Source: Fabrea salina
Taxonomy: Eukaryota; Ciliophora; Heterotrichea; Heterotrichida; Fabreidae
Length of the DNA stretch: 64,000 nt
Reading direction: 5' to 3'
Assembly (NCBI GenBank): GCA_022984795.1
Contig: JALIHJ010000021.1
Span: forward strand, 1-64,000
Part shown: piece by piece, positions 36,601 through 43,594 of the stretch
Numbering within the stretch: position 1 is the first letter of the stretch
Layout: the number at the start of each line of letters is the position of its first letter
The notes under the pieces: model-generated
What the model was told of the DNA's origin: nothing
Database searches by the model: none
Seen by the model: only the letters and a program-made list of their open reading frames with translations
Position numbers and translations under genes: made by a program

Positions 36601-36736
36601 AGTTAACTTTGGTCATTTCAAAGGGTGAATTTCTTGAGTTTTGCGGCCAGTATATTGACCCTGGTTCTAAACTCTTTTGAGAGGAGCAATCACCCAAAAC
36701 AGCTAAACTTAGGATAACTCCTATTTTGAAATGCAT
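30632..36736 (-). CDS. Very large secreted, probably GPI-anchored surface protein
   Basis: A 2034-aa protein with a signal peptide (MHFKIGVILSLAVLGDCSSQ) and a hydrophobic C-terminus (LVTSLAFLSFGLII) that fits either GPI attachment or a single TM anchor. The body is beta-strand-rich, Ser/Thr/Val-rich, with many N-x-S/T sites. Similar phrases recur: ELPEGAVVEIHFPEQGFTL, TLPKGSEIEISPGG, PNDFLEVRFPSPF and SSYKIWVVFPKSF, each followed by a Cys-containing strand. This points to repeated, diverged Ig- or IPT-like modules. Near the C-terminus is a Cys cluster (GSVCSSCSQEEDS, YFCYFAVCNFYPLWPQC). Function unknown; a cell-surface or adhesion role is inference. It lies just upstream of the cyclase, with the LINE fragment between. 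Confidence 0.8.
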   Translation of the reverse strand: MHFKIGVILSLAVLGDCSSQKSLEPGSIYWPQNSRNSPFEMTKVNSGQTADFTFNFRASTELPEGAVVEIHFPEQGFTLGMENCKQDTKVCAISKERISNDADESVTVTSVLLGEEGSYGPFKILTRALPESQIVDANYVFGNAFVASKTPNQGLLEVECNSTDVEVSSRNLNISFTFSLDSTDFWKSDLIVIDTPESLNWDSKVSSWSLVGVPVCEAVDSDEPNELFGSDGVSGVLSCYQEKSKRIVVHGFGKNIFTDNKKVKINVGPFEAPGATYRGADFEWKVGIYRDSTNELKLEYKGLGPYITLVPQKLSDVVWSTVQSLEKVLPGMNLYNSIYFRNSKGIPEESKILITLSSVFSLSEVFVSSLVGNTVSVSGSEILITLTEPAPSSTYFRVFMRSILESQAKIASIEISTFASFQKIEQGSDFSFEFDEDLGFSVRGLQISGSSSYGTLEADGSLDFTVTGKNKLVDSEIIEVKCPFVAVSAELLPLKSIAIEPNPTLEVVGEKQSDSTEAIASSGSASFVSGFLKVQIQTASSNAAEVQEVTFKLKPTQEKAIALPLVSSNEATFYECQFQSITQKEIAVGVFTVTAKEPSKGDSQKSFSSFVCKSSSEISSPLVLYIEGTELPVPLDPDFFIEITYGDSLKLGNSQTLSVYPGQASLSSDGKTVTISQLSNSSPEIIIPNNNPEINSVESFFVYKKDQSFPEVKNVVWGNSLDFGKQGVSESGVDGNYSPESIELKPGSEASITTLSDALEFGPGYLVLSGGPGYDLSSVTFGDSQSVFTYTDSEVSMALFTGVSGTSKEIKGIKTPPTTSYGPQNDYLYLRNVESAGGSCLGSDIFKVTLTSGSVSQVGITPSSFDTLTTSKLTTQITISFRIEHQITEGRIIADLNYNFGLEGPATQITINGLQNSDYEVKLNPGNTITIEPAKVQAGSLLTLKLLSVVLPGSALVTQLIDSIETQAKNHNGDYKTIDSETENFPGIKVFVSPIVPVASSQISVFTSYPNLTGYKKADCYMEFTVPVTLPKGSEIEISPGGGSSFTSDNWDKDYCWSSIEYSNCIIESGRVILTLAVEYTPDTNIELYLDRAYNLPFTPGMYQVPIISAAYKGFFIVQDDPSNTEKYQVADDPSESVRGSLSLSISNPGEVSNYTLTLVPSVDISSSYKIWVVFPKSFNPYLGKFSVPYPNCAPNEVLLKCSSQLLESVECRVTHWVLVLSNLSNVTSGVPIQITIENLENPFKVDLDGLQVLILDENGNYLAHNQNETSIIPRLEEPAEALEIKSLEVSTHETGSLANYNLEFVLPRDTDPNDFLEVRFPSPFDLTSLDQVDCFLQFWDFQLSQWMQVSDFPCSVVSNRLLQQLTLYEVSSGYLMKLEINRIALPEVGYLCSSDCSYDFWTKQFQILIFDGFDYKYSHRSFDQVSNSYLGIQATTKKFQTTNNPTNPTPIKLVSGTQSQDLFITGSYLESQSLTFTPSGPNLTFSSYFHNFTLWQVTSSLSYRVSVPLNSTPGIYYANWQVGEKPHTGVDKYSSPLNTPFEVCEEKVQVTVSEVPELYPGYSSVPISVKPALPPASELIVVISASQNISTTPSALVFGPGVDELFFQIKVTDNTTFEGNLSFYNIGKDSTTYLRIPDIPLEVLDTPSIEPSTLSFSVSEVSRNKATVRVEVDSPSIVYWWISCNGTLSDFTHNANSSIEAFLAQKDIYYQDLRQEYLNYNTNSGQDVITYFKDQFADHCSKVYSGASVVYSSSSLSFDWLYSDTLYEVRGVSFGTLNTTEAKLTFKTSASPEVYSYQLTYLSKTNSTQIAETQKTLASYLGIPPSWLLYKLFESEPESSLFKLTLGFDVLYDRAKADNKPYDFVSKENPEQLPKQLEYLSPEGSIATSYQAVASDGIPELSAELLSAEPSALRFSLKASKPGSVCSSCSQEEDSAVSASQVIVGLSSKNTRNPFSCIEFTEPLENVLEVNQLESDTEYFCYFAVCNFYPLWPQCQENISYMRVSTKSYEPDQTEHSVSLVTSLAFLSFGLII

Positions 36737-36771
36737 TTTATTGCAAATGAATTAAGATCAGTATTTTAGTT

Positions 36772-37155
36772 CTAAGTATCTTTATCGCTTAGGTTAATAT
36801 GCTTTTTAGTTCTACTTGTTTTAGTACTTCTCAAATAATAATGAGATAAGATTTGAGTGGAATTGAGGTGGGCTCGTCTTTTGTGGAAGTTGGCCAAACT
36901 TCTGTTTTTAAACTTTTCCCCACAAGTATTGCATTCAAAATTCTTTTTAATGCTATGCATTTTGCCTGTGTGAATTTTCAATCCCCTCTGGGTTTTAAAC
37001 CCCATTCCACAGTAAATGCAGCTAGTACTGTACTCAAAGTTAGGGTTCTGGAGTCTTGGAAACTTATTGCGAATGAATGCGATCACTGTACTTAAAAAGT
37101 TCTGCATGAAAATTCTAGCATTTTGGGAGTCCCCTAACTGTTGATTGCTACCCAT
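36772..37155 (-). CDS. Small C2H2 zinc-finger protein (paralogue 2)
   Basis: A 127-aa protein with two C2H2 fingers: CIYCGMGFKTQRGLKIHTGK (ending MH) and CNTCGEKFKNRSLANFHKRR (ending AH), both C-x2-C-x12-H-x4-H. They match fingers 1 and 2 of the gene at 23931-24263, including the FKTxxGLxxHxGKMH core and the HLN after finger 2. The third finger of that paralogue is replaced here by a basic tail (YLRSTKTSRTKKHINL). A hydrophobic N-terminal helix (FMQNFLSTVIAFIRNKF) precedes the fingers. Probably a nucleic-acid binder; specific role unknown. Confidence 0.75.
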   Translation of the reverse strand: MGSNQQLGDSQNARIFMQNFLSTVIAFIRNKFPRLQNPNFEYSTSCIYCGMGFKTQRGLKIHTGKMHSIKKNFECNTCGEKFKNRSLANFHKRRAHLNSTQILSHYYLRSTKTSRTKKHINLSDKDT

Positions 37156-37192
37156 TTATTTATTCAACGAAACTCAAAATAACTAATTAAGC

Positions 37193-39016
37193 TTAGGCGA
37201 AAGAGAAAGAGAAAGAGAAAGATTCTACTGGTCCTGAACTTCTTACTTCTTGGGCTGGGCTTAAATCACTCAGTACGTTTGAAATGTCTCCACTAAGTTC
37301 TTCTTCTAAGTGTTTAAATCTATCCATGAATTTGTAGCATATACCGTCAACTTGTTGTTCGTAGTCTTCTCCTTTGCAAATTCCTCTGCAAGCATTTGCG
37401 ATCTCACCTCTTACTTCAGGCTCTACTAAACTAGAGTTGACATTTTCTATGAATTTATAGATGCTTAGCCCGAATCTAGTAGGAATCAGTTCCCGTGTTT
37501 CTTCGTTAACTTGTACGAACTTACGATCTATAACGTTCTTTATATGCTTGTTGATTGACCCGTCAGTCCCTATGCTATTTTCTTCCATTTTTTCAACCAA
37601 CTCGCCTTCAGTTAGGTACTTGGGAGCTTCTAGATGCAAGATGGCTTCTTTTACTTTGATTTTGTGATTTAAACTAACTCTTTCGCAGTTGTTTGACTCT
37701 TGATAAAAGTTAGGTTCTTCAGAGTAGGAATTCTTCAGGGCGAACTCAAGTCCCCCGAAACTTGACTGGAATTCTTGTATTTTGATTCTGTAGTCTTTGT
37801 GCAGAGAAGCAAAAAAGTAGTTAACAATCAGCTCGTAGAGTTTGTACTTACTTGACTCTTTTCCATTCCTTAATGTATCTGGTGGCAAGTTCTTGAATAT
37901 GCAAGGAGTAATAGGAGGGTGGTCTTTTTTATCAGTTCCTCCAGTAGGTATATTGATTTTATCTAAAGATTCCAAGTGTTGGAATTTCTCAGTTGCTTTA
38001 AAGTACTCTAATAGGCTATCAAACTCTAGATCCTCAGGGTACTTGTCAGTCTCAGTTCTAGGGTAAGTAATATACCCTGAGCTGTAGAGTGCTTGTGCAC
38101 ATTTCATTGTTTTCTCTGGACTTAAACCTAATTTTTCTGAACCCAGTTTCATAAGGGTAGTGGTTTTCATTCCCTTTTGAGGTTTTTCTACAATGCTTTC
38201 TTTTTCTTGTTCTTTCAAGAGTTTCATTTCGTTTTTGCAACTGCATACTTCATTGAATACTTCTTTTGCTTCTTCGTAGTCATTGAACTTCTTGGTGCTT
38301 ACAAACACTTTTCCGTCCTCTGCAACTAGATTTATTAGGTAGTAAGGTTTTTCGTTGTTCTGAACTTCTTCATACCTTTTGACGCAGAATCCTAAAGTAG
38401 GGGTTTGGCATGGCCCGTAAGTGATTGTTTTGTTCCTGAGTTTAGAGTTCTTCGCTTTGAGTTTCTTTGAAAGCAGCCTTGAAAACGAAACGCCTATAAC
38501 TAAGTCCAAGTACCTTCTTGCGTCTACTGAAAGACTTCTATTTAAATCGAGATCTATTCTATTGTCTCTAAAAGCCTCTCTAAGTGACTTGTATTCAAAT
38601 GAAGAGAACTTTACACGCTTTATGGAGTTTTTTCTCTTGATTAAGTCATACACAATGTCAAACACCTCGTAGCATATGTTTTCTCCTTCGTTGTCGTAGT
38701 CCAGCCAAAGCAGCATTGAATCACACCCAACTGCAGCTTCTCTTAAGTTCATTGCAACTTCGTAGTCAATCTCCTTACGAACAACTTGGGTTTCAAAGAG
38801 GTCAAAAGGGTCTTTGACAGAGGAATTCACAAAGTCTATGTCAAACACGTGCCCAAAAACCGAAGTAACTATATAACTATTTCTTCTAATCGAGAATTCA
38901 TAAAGAGGACATTTGCTTTTCCCTGTTCTAAGATTCTTCACAGAAGGACCACCTAAGGCCCTAGAAATCTTATTAGCCAAACTAGGCTTCTCAGCTACCA
39001 TTAAGTACCTGGTCAT
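37193..39016 (-). CDS. TOP3: DNA topoisomerase III (type IA)
   Basis: A 607-aa type IA topoisomerase that passes single strands of DNA (and RNA for the beta type) through a transient break. The Toprim domain opens with YLMVAEKPSLANKISRAL (Glu of the KPS block) and carries the acidic site WLDYDNEGENICYEVFD. The active-site Tyr is in SGYITYPRTETDKYP near residue 319. PCQTPTLGFCVKRYEEV and GYGPCQTPTLG-like wording resemble TOP3B, as does the compact length. There is no C-terminal zinc-finger or RGG tail. The last codons form a short FSFSFSFA repeat from a GAAAGA microsatellite. At the paralogue level TOP3A is not excluded. It diverges from the CFAP96-like gene over 46 bp. Confidence 0.93.
   Translation of the reverse strand: MTRYLMVAEKPSLANKISRALGGPSVKNLRTGKSKCPLYEFSIRRNSYIVTSVFGHVFDIDFVNSSVKDPFDLFETQVVRKEIDYEVAMNLREAAVGCDSMLLWLDYDNEGENICYEVFDIVYDLIKRKNSIKRVKFSSFEYKSLREAFRDNRIDLDLNRSLSVDARRYLDLVIGVSFSRLLSKKLKAKNSKLRNKTITYGPCQTPTLGFCVKRYEEVQNNEKPYYLINLVAEDGKVFVSTKKFNDYEEAKEVFNEVCSCKNEMKLLKEQEKESIVEKPQKGMKTTTLMKLGSEKLGLSPEKTMKCAQALYSSGYITYPRTETDKYPEDLEFDSLLEYFKATEKFQHLESLDKINIPTGGTDKKDHPPITPCIFKNLPPDTLRNGKESSKYKLYELIVNYFFASLHKDYRIKIQEFQSSFGGLEFALKNSYSEEPNFYQESNNCERVSLNHKIKVKEAILHLEAPKYLTEGELVEKMEENSIGTDGSINKHIKNVIDRKFVQVNEETRELIPTRFGLSIYKFIENVNSSLVEPEVRGEIANACRGICKGEDYEQQVDGICYKFMDRFKHLEEELSGDISNVLSDLSPAQEVRSSGPVESFSFSFSFA
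37200..37223. repeat. GAAAGA hexanucleotide microsatellite at the 3' end of the topoisomerase gene
   Basis: Four tandem AGAAAG/GAAAGA units encode alternating Ser-Phe at the very C-terminus of topoisomerase III. The repeat is in frame, so a change in unit number would only lengthen or shorten the Ser-Phe tail. Confidence 0.8.
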
Positions 39017-39062
39017 TTATATAGGATATGGATTTAATAGGTTAAATCTAGCTGTGTTAAAA
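39017..39062. promoter_or_regulatory. 46-bp divergent intergenic space
   Basis: Start codons of topoisomerase III (minus) and the CFAP96-like gene (plus) are separated by 46 bp of AT-rich sequence, which must hold both 5' UTRs and any shared promoter. Confidence 0.45.
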
Positions 39063-40022
39063 ATGACATCAAACTTAACAAGCAATACCCAAGAACAAGA
39101 ACTGAAAAAAGCAACTATGAGGTCAAAAAACTTCCAAGAGTCTAAGCCAGATTACAGCAGGCACCGCTACGGCTTGTTTTCGTTCACAGGAACTCTGGCA
39201 ATTTCAGACAAAGTCTACGACAACCCAACGGTTGCTCGTAAAAACCCAGACGGCACTGTGATGACCTCCCCTAGGAACTTCAGCACTAGTCCAGTCAAGA
39301 AAGGAATAACTGCAGACGCTTTTTTCTCAACTCCCAGTTACACCAATGTTGGAGATAACTACAAAGGGCCTTCTAAACCACAGCTCAACGAAAAACTCAG
39401 AGCCCAAAGAATGCGAAACGCCCACCCTGCTCCTTTCAGAGGTTCTGGTCCCATAAAGAGCCCACCCCTGGCTTACGAGTACATTCCAAGTCCTCCTCCC
39501 AACAGGAAGCCAAGAGTGAGTCCTGAAAAAGATGTGCTAGTGGAACCCAGGAACTTCTACACCAGTCCGCCCAAGAAAGGGGCTACGTTTTCACCTAATC
39601 CTTCTTACGTCCACGACAACTACGAGTCCAAAAGAGAACTACTTAGAAAAGAACTCAAAGAACACCAAGCCAAGACCGAAGGAAGACCCTTCAGAAACAT
39701 GCACTACGGCAACAAAGAGTTTTCAGAGTTTAAGTCTACAGTTGGGAGTGACATAGACACCAAAAAGTCCCCACAGCACAAAAAAAGCCCATCTATAGAA
39801 AAGCCCTTTGTGCCTGCCAACCCTGGCAAGAAGGGCAAACTCGACACCTTCGAAAAGTACCCTGAGCACATTGAAGAACCACCCAAAGAAACCAAAAGAA
39901 GGTCCCCCGACAGCCAAGCTCCCTGGAAAATTACTTACAGGGACCTGTCGAAGCCCTCACCTTCTGTCCAGTGCATGAAGCAAAACATCAAGGCTGAGTT
40001 TCCCCAGCTGCGCATAAGATAA
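39063..40022 (+). CDS. CFAP96: CFAP96-like ciliary microtubule-associated protein
   Basis: A 319-aa basic, proline-rich protein with no TM. The order RYGLFSFTGTLAISDKVYD, then RNFSTSPVKKG, AFFSTPSYTNVGDNYKGP, and a later repeat RNFYTSPPKKGATFSPNPSY, matches the C4orf47/CFAP96 (UPF0602) family, whose members are found on ciliary or centrosomal microtubules. The tail carries further conserved-looking blocks (PANPGKKGKLDTFEKYPEHI and WKITYRDLSKPSPSV). The start used is the ATG preceded by AAAA just after the topoisomerase start; a longer frame upstream lies inside that divergent gene. Confidence 0.85.
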   Translation: MTSNLTSNTQEQELKKATMRSKNFQESKPDYSRHRYGLFSFTGTLAISDKVYDNPTVARKNPDGTVMTSPRNFSTSPVKKGITADAFFSTPSYTNVGDNYKGPSKPQLNEKLRAQRMRNAHPAPFRGSGPIKSPPLAYEYIPSPPPNRKPRVSPEKDVLVEPRNFYTSPPKKGATFSPNPSYVHDNYESKRELLRKELKEHQAKTEGRPFRNMHYGNKEFSEFKSTVGSDIDTKKSPQHKKSPSIEKPFVPANPGKKGKLDTFEKYPEHIEEPPKETKRRSPDSQAPWKITYRDLSKPSPSVQCMKQNIKAEFPQLRIR

Positions 40023-40042
40023 CCAGTGAAGTAGTAATAAAT

Positions 40043-40579
40043 ATGGGAGGAGTAATTGAAGGAGCAAAAAAAGACAGTCCAGACATAATGTGCTTCGTAG
40101 AAACCAACAGGGACTTGATAGTGCTTGTGGAGCAGTACTGGAAGTACAAAAAAGACATCACAGGGCTGATGGGAGTGAAGCACGGGTACATAGTCACCAC
40201 CACAGAATCTGGGAAGAGGAAGAAGTGGGACATCATACACGACTCCAAAAAGTCCCACCATGTGCGGTCATTGCTTTACAGAAGTGAACTTGACAACGGT
40301 CACTACGCCTACAAACGAGCTAAAGTGGAACCTAAAGTGACTGAAGAAATGCTCCAAGAAGAAGTTTTTAAAGGAAACACCAAGTACGACATAGTGCAAA
40401 ACAACTGTTGGCACTTTTCCAACAGAGTTTTTAGTTACCTAACAGAGAACCACACTGATGAGTTTCCTCATAAATGGGTTTCGAATGTGTGGAATACTTT
40501 TTACGCTCCGTTGCTTTCAGAAGCCCAGAAAAAGAACCTGTACGGGTTTGTTTCGAACTTAGCTGCGGGCTTAACTTAA
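40043..40579 (+). CDS. Possible papain-fold (LRAT/PPPDE-like) protein
   Basis: A 178-aa soluble protein. The segment VKHGYIVTTTESGKRKKWDI followed by about 75 residues and then YDIVQNNCWHFSNRVFSYLT resembles permuted papain-fold enzymes (LRAT-like acyltransferases and PPPDE deubiquitinases), in which a His near the N-terminus and a Cys in an NNCWHF/NCxHF box form the active site. That box is the best evidence; the rest is divergent. Function (thioesterase, acyltransferase or isopeptidase) cannot be settled. It is 20 bp after the CFAP96-like gene and 6 bp before the DHHC gene, all on the plus strand. Confidence 0.55.
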   Translation: MGGVIEGAKKDSPDIMCFVETNRDLIVLVEQYWKYKKDITGLMGVKHGYIVTTTESGKRKKWDIIHDSKKSHHVRSLLYRSELDNGHYAYKRAKVEPKVTEEMLQEEVFKGNTKYDIVQNNCWHFSNRVFSYLTENHTDEFPHKWVSNVWNTFYAPLLSEAQKKNLYGFVSNLAAGLT

Positions 40580-40585
40580 TTATAA

Positions 40586-41719
40586 ATGAAAAAGGTTTGC
40601 CCTAGAGTCTTCGTTCCTTGCTTGCACTTGATAGGTTTAAGTGTGGGAGTGGCTTTTTTGGAAGGCCCTGTTTCGCCTTCAAGGGTTTCTTTTTGGGTTT
40701 TTTGGTAAGAATCACACAGGTTCTTTGCTGCAGCTGCGTTGTTTTTGTTTTTCTGTGCGAGTTTAAGGGACCCTGGCTACATACAAGTCCAAACGACTCC
40801 TAGGTTCCCAAGCCACCAGAAGCAGTCTTCTTCTTTAGGTAGCAATATTACAGCAAGTTCACTAAACAGAAAGCCCAACACTATCGAAAGCACAAGTTCT
40901 ATTTCGCCACCGCTTAAAACTTACCCTCGTGAAAACTACTCTAGTGAGAACTCTAAGTCTGGAATTCTGAACTCCATTCACTCAGAAAGACTTGAGGTAA
41001 GTCTTAGTTGCGAGAGTTCAATCATAGCTAACTTCGAAGAGTTGTGCGAAGAAAACGAAAGTCTGACTGAGAAGTTCACTAAAATCAGCATTTCAAAACC
41101 TATTGAAAGTAAACCCTGTCCTAGTTCGCCTTCGATAAGTTCTAGTTTAGAAAGCCAACAACAAGCTTCTCCCCAAAAGAAAGTAAGGATTCTAGAACCC
41201 CCTGAAAAACCCCAGTCAAGTGGGTACTGCACTGTGTGTTTCATAGAGCAGCCTTTGAGAAGCAAGCACTGCTCTGCTTGCGAAAGGTGTGTAAGTACTT
41301 TTGACCACCACTGTCCTTACTTAGGAAACTGCATAGGCGAAAGAAACAGGTGTCTTTTTTACTGGTTTATTTTAACTCAACTTGTAGAAGTTTCTTTGGG
41401 GTTTTACTTCACTATGAACGAACTTAAAGAAGAAGAAGACTGGAACAACTGGGTGCTAGCAAACTTGTCCAAATTACTACTGGGAACTGTAACCTTTTTG
41501 TTGTGTTTGTTTTTGAGTTTGCTTATACTTTACCACAGTTACTTGGCTTGCAAGAACTTAACTACTTGGGAAAACTTAGTGTGGTCTAGGATTTCTTACC
41601 TTTCCCATTTAAACAGTAAAACTTCTCCGTTCAGTGAAGGGTGCTTCAAGAACCTTCTGTACTACTGCCAAGTCCACTCTTCTTTGAGGATTTGGGAAGT
41701 CAACGACTGTAACATTTAA
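40586..41719 (+). CDS. DHHC palmitoyltransferase with a 15-nt intron
   Basis: A protein S-acyltransferase that attaches palmitate to cysteines of membrane proteins. The coding sequence is join(40586-40704, 40720-41719), 372 aa. Exon 1 gives a first TM helix (VFVPCLHLIGLSVGVAFLEG). The splice restores SFWVFWFFAAAALFLFFCAS (TM2) running into LRDPGYIQ, the conserved DPG motif. A disordered Ser-rich loop follows. The zinc-binding cysteine-rich domain runs CTVCFIEQPLRSKHCSACER, then CVSTFDHHCPYLGNCIGERN with the catalytic DHHC near residue 236. Two more TM helices and TTWE (the TTxE motif) complete the family plan. Without splicing, TAA in GTAAGA would stop the protein after 39 residues. Confidence 0.93.
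40705..40719 (+). other. 15-nt spliceosomal intron
   Basis: GTAAGAATCACACAG, 15 nt, GT-AG, carrying an in-frame TAA. Removing it joins TTTTG to GTTCTTT and restores an uninterrupted TM2-DPG segment of the DHHC enzyme. Length and form match the tiny introns known in heterotrich ciliates. Confidence 0.9.
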
Positions 41720-41728
41720 CACGTGTAA

Positions 41729-42247
41729 ATGAAGTTTTTGGTTTTGTTTCTAGGTTTGTGTTTGGCTAAGAAGTCAGTTTTTCCTGACACCAAAGCACCT
41801 TTAAAGCCCAGGTATGTTTCGGGGGAGCTCTACTGTAATGCTTGCCAGGGCATTGTGCAGGAAGCCCTTAAGCGTCTTCGACACAGAAACTCCGAAGCTG
41901 ACGTTATTGAGTCGCTTGAAGACATCTGCAACCAGTGGAACTTTGTAGTGTACGACTATCCTCCTCCAGAAATGCACAAGGGCTGCTCTGCTTTGATGGG
42001 AGACTACTCTGAAAAGCTGGAAACAGCACTTATGAAGAGGTTTGAGTTGGACCTGGATGTGGAGTACTACTTTTGTCACGAAGTCACAAGGGCGTGTGTG
42101 GACGTGTTTTGGGAAACCATTCCTGGAGAAAGCATGATTCCTTTAGAAGAGGACTTTGAAGAGCCTCAGAAAAAAACCCAGCAAAAAGAGGACGAATTCC
42201 AAAAAACCAATGAAAGGCGCCAAAAGGACCCTAAGGAAGATTTGTAG
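41729..42247 (+). CDS. CNPY: Canopy-family saposin-like ER protein
   Basis: A 172-aa protein with a signal peptide (MKFLVLFLGLCLAKKS) and the Canopy (DUF3456) cysteine pattern: YCNACQGIVQEALKRLRH, LEDICNQWNFVVYD, KGCSALMGDY, and VEYYFCHEVTRACVDVFW. The six cysteines should form the three disulfides of a saposin-like fold. Canopy proteins are ER residents that help fold or traffic receptors. The C-terminus KDPKEDL is acidic and ends in a KDEL-like tetrapeptide (KEDL), consistent with ER retention. It is 9 bp after the DHHC gene. Confidence 0.88.
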   Translation: MKFLVLFLGLCLAKKSVFPDTKAPLKPRYVSGELYCNACQGIVQEALKRLRHRNSEADVIESLEDICNQWNFVVYDYPPPEMHKGCSALMGDYSEKLETALMKRFELDLDVEYYFCHEVTRACVDVFWETIPGESMIPLEEDFEEPQKKTQQKEDEFQKTNERRQKDPKEDL

Positions 42248-42276
42248 TTGACAGGAACTAGAGTTAACATTAAGTT

Positions 42277-43563
42277 ATGAAACTCCTCCAAATGCAATTA
42301 AGAAGTAGAGCAATAACTGTATTTAATAAAATGAACGACCGCTCATGCTACAGTCTTCCTTCAGACAACGCTGTGCATAGCAAACAAAACCCAAAGTACA
42401 CCTACCGAAAAGACTCATCCGATGAGCTTGAAATAACTATAGAAGATCTTGAAGCTTCCTTAAACCTCAACAAACAACTTCTGAGAGAAATCCTTTTTTC
42501 CAAAGTAAGTGAATCAGATGACTCCGAAGCAACTTGTAACTCAAGTTCGAAAAGCATCGACTGGATTCTTCAAGACAACCAAGCCTTAGAAGACTCACTT
42601 AAAAAACTAATGGCAGAGAGGAATGAAGCCCAGGGCAAAGCCCTTATTGCAGAGCAAATTGCAGATGAGACTCAACGAAAAGAACAAGAAATCACCAAAG
42701 AATACGAGGAAAAAGTTTGCGAAATCAAGTACCAAATTGAAAGGAAAGAAAGAGTCATTGAAGAAATGACTGCTTTTAACAAACGACTTGAAATTGAAGC
42801 TAAGCTTTTCAGACGTTCCAAAAATATGATAGTGGTGCCTCCAAGTCAGAACCTGTTAGAAAAGCACTGTGCAGTTGAGGAGCTGAGGGACTACTTACAG
42901 AAAATAGGCAGAGACTTGCACTGCACTATGCTTTACAGAGGGAATTTAGTTTCCAACTGCAAAATGCTTTGGGAAGAGTGCTTGAGACTCAGATTCACTC
43001 TGGACAACACAGAAATAGGAGTTTCTTCTGAAGAAATAGAAAAACTAACTGAAAAAATAGACCAAATGGACATTGAAGACCTTGGAGAGTCAGTTGAAGA
43101 AGTTGGGTCGATGATATCCCCTATGCCTTTTAGAGTCAAGTCAGAACCTTCAAGTGAGTCCAGCGAAGAAGAAGGCCCTAAGTCTGAAAGATCCTACTCC
43201 AGAATAAAGCCACAGCCCTGCATTGGAGGCAAGGTCAGAGAAATGCAGAAACACATAGACCAAATCAGAAACGACATAAACAGCCACACAGAGAACTTGC
43301 ACAGGATTTCCAAAAGCAACTCAGAGTTACTAGAAGAAAACGAAAGGATTGCTAAGGAGTACGAAAGCACACAAAGAAACATCAAGCACCTCAGACAAGT
43401 TGCAGAAAAACTAGAACTCCAGCAAAAATCCAAACACGCCCCCAGAAAGACCACTGAAATAAACCCAGAAGCTTCTACAGACTCTATAGTTTTCAGAATA
43501 CCTGCAGAAGACTCAGACAGGTCCGAGATTGCTGTAAGGACAGAGAGTTTCTACGGGACGTGA
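42277..43563 (+). CDS. Coiled-coil protein, function unknown
   Basis: A protein of up to 428 aa with two coiled-coil stretches: about 95-185 (LMAERNEAQGKALIAEQIAD onward) and about 325-400 (MQKHIDQIRNDINSHTENLH onward). A short conserved-looking block lies between (LRDYLQKIGRDLHCTMLYRG), then an acidic Ser-rich segment (PSSESSEEEGPKSE). No family recognised. A second in-frame ATG at 42331 (TTAATAAAATGAACGACC) has the AT-rich context typical of starts in this window and may be the true one. The stop is TGA, one of only two in intact genes here; reading on would meet TAA one base before the next start. Confidence 0.7.
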   Translation: MKLLQMQLRSRAITVFNKMNDRSCYSLPSDNAVHSKQNPKYTYRKDSSDELEITIEDLEASLNLNKQLLREILFSKVSESDDSEATCNSSSKSIDWILQDNQALEDSLKKLMAERNEAQGKALIAEQIADETQRKEQEITKEYEEKVCEIKYQIERKERVIEEMTAFNKRLEIEAKLFRRSKNMIVVPPSQNLLEKHCAVEELRDYLQKIGRDLHCTMLYRGNLVSNCKMLWEECLRLRFTLDNTEIGVSSEEIEKLTEKIDQMDIEDLGESVEEVGSMISPMPFRVKSEPSSESSEEEGPKSERSYSRIKPQPCIGGKVREMQKHIDQIRNDINSHTENLHRISKSNSELLEENERIAKEYESTQRNIKHLRQVAEKLELQQKSKHAPRKTTEINPEASTDSIVFRIPAEDSDRSEIAVRTESFYGT

Positions 43564-43594
43564 CACATTAATAACTTGTTAAAGTGATTATAAA

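Noticed and set aside
38913-39062. Upstream extension of the CFAP96-like frame beginning inside the topoisomerase gene
   Set aside because: It overlaps the conserved N-terminus of topoisomerase III on the other strand and gives sequence unlike the family; the ATG at 39063 has the usual AT-rich context.
41191-41205. GTAAGGATTCTAGAA in the DHHC gene as a second intron
   Set aside because: The GT-AG distance is 13 nt, not 15 or 16, and removing it would shift the frame of a clearly coding region.
43561-43594. TGA read as tryptophan (Blepharisma-like code)
   Set aside because: No in-frame TGA interrupts any of the long genes, which contain many TGG codons. Standard code fits everything except the decayed genes.
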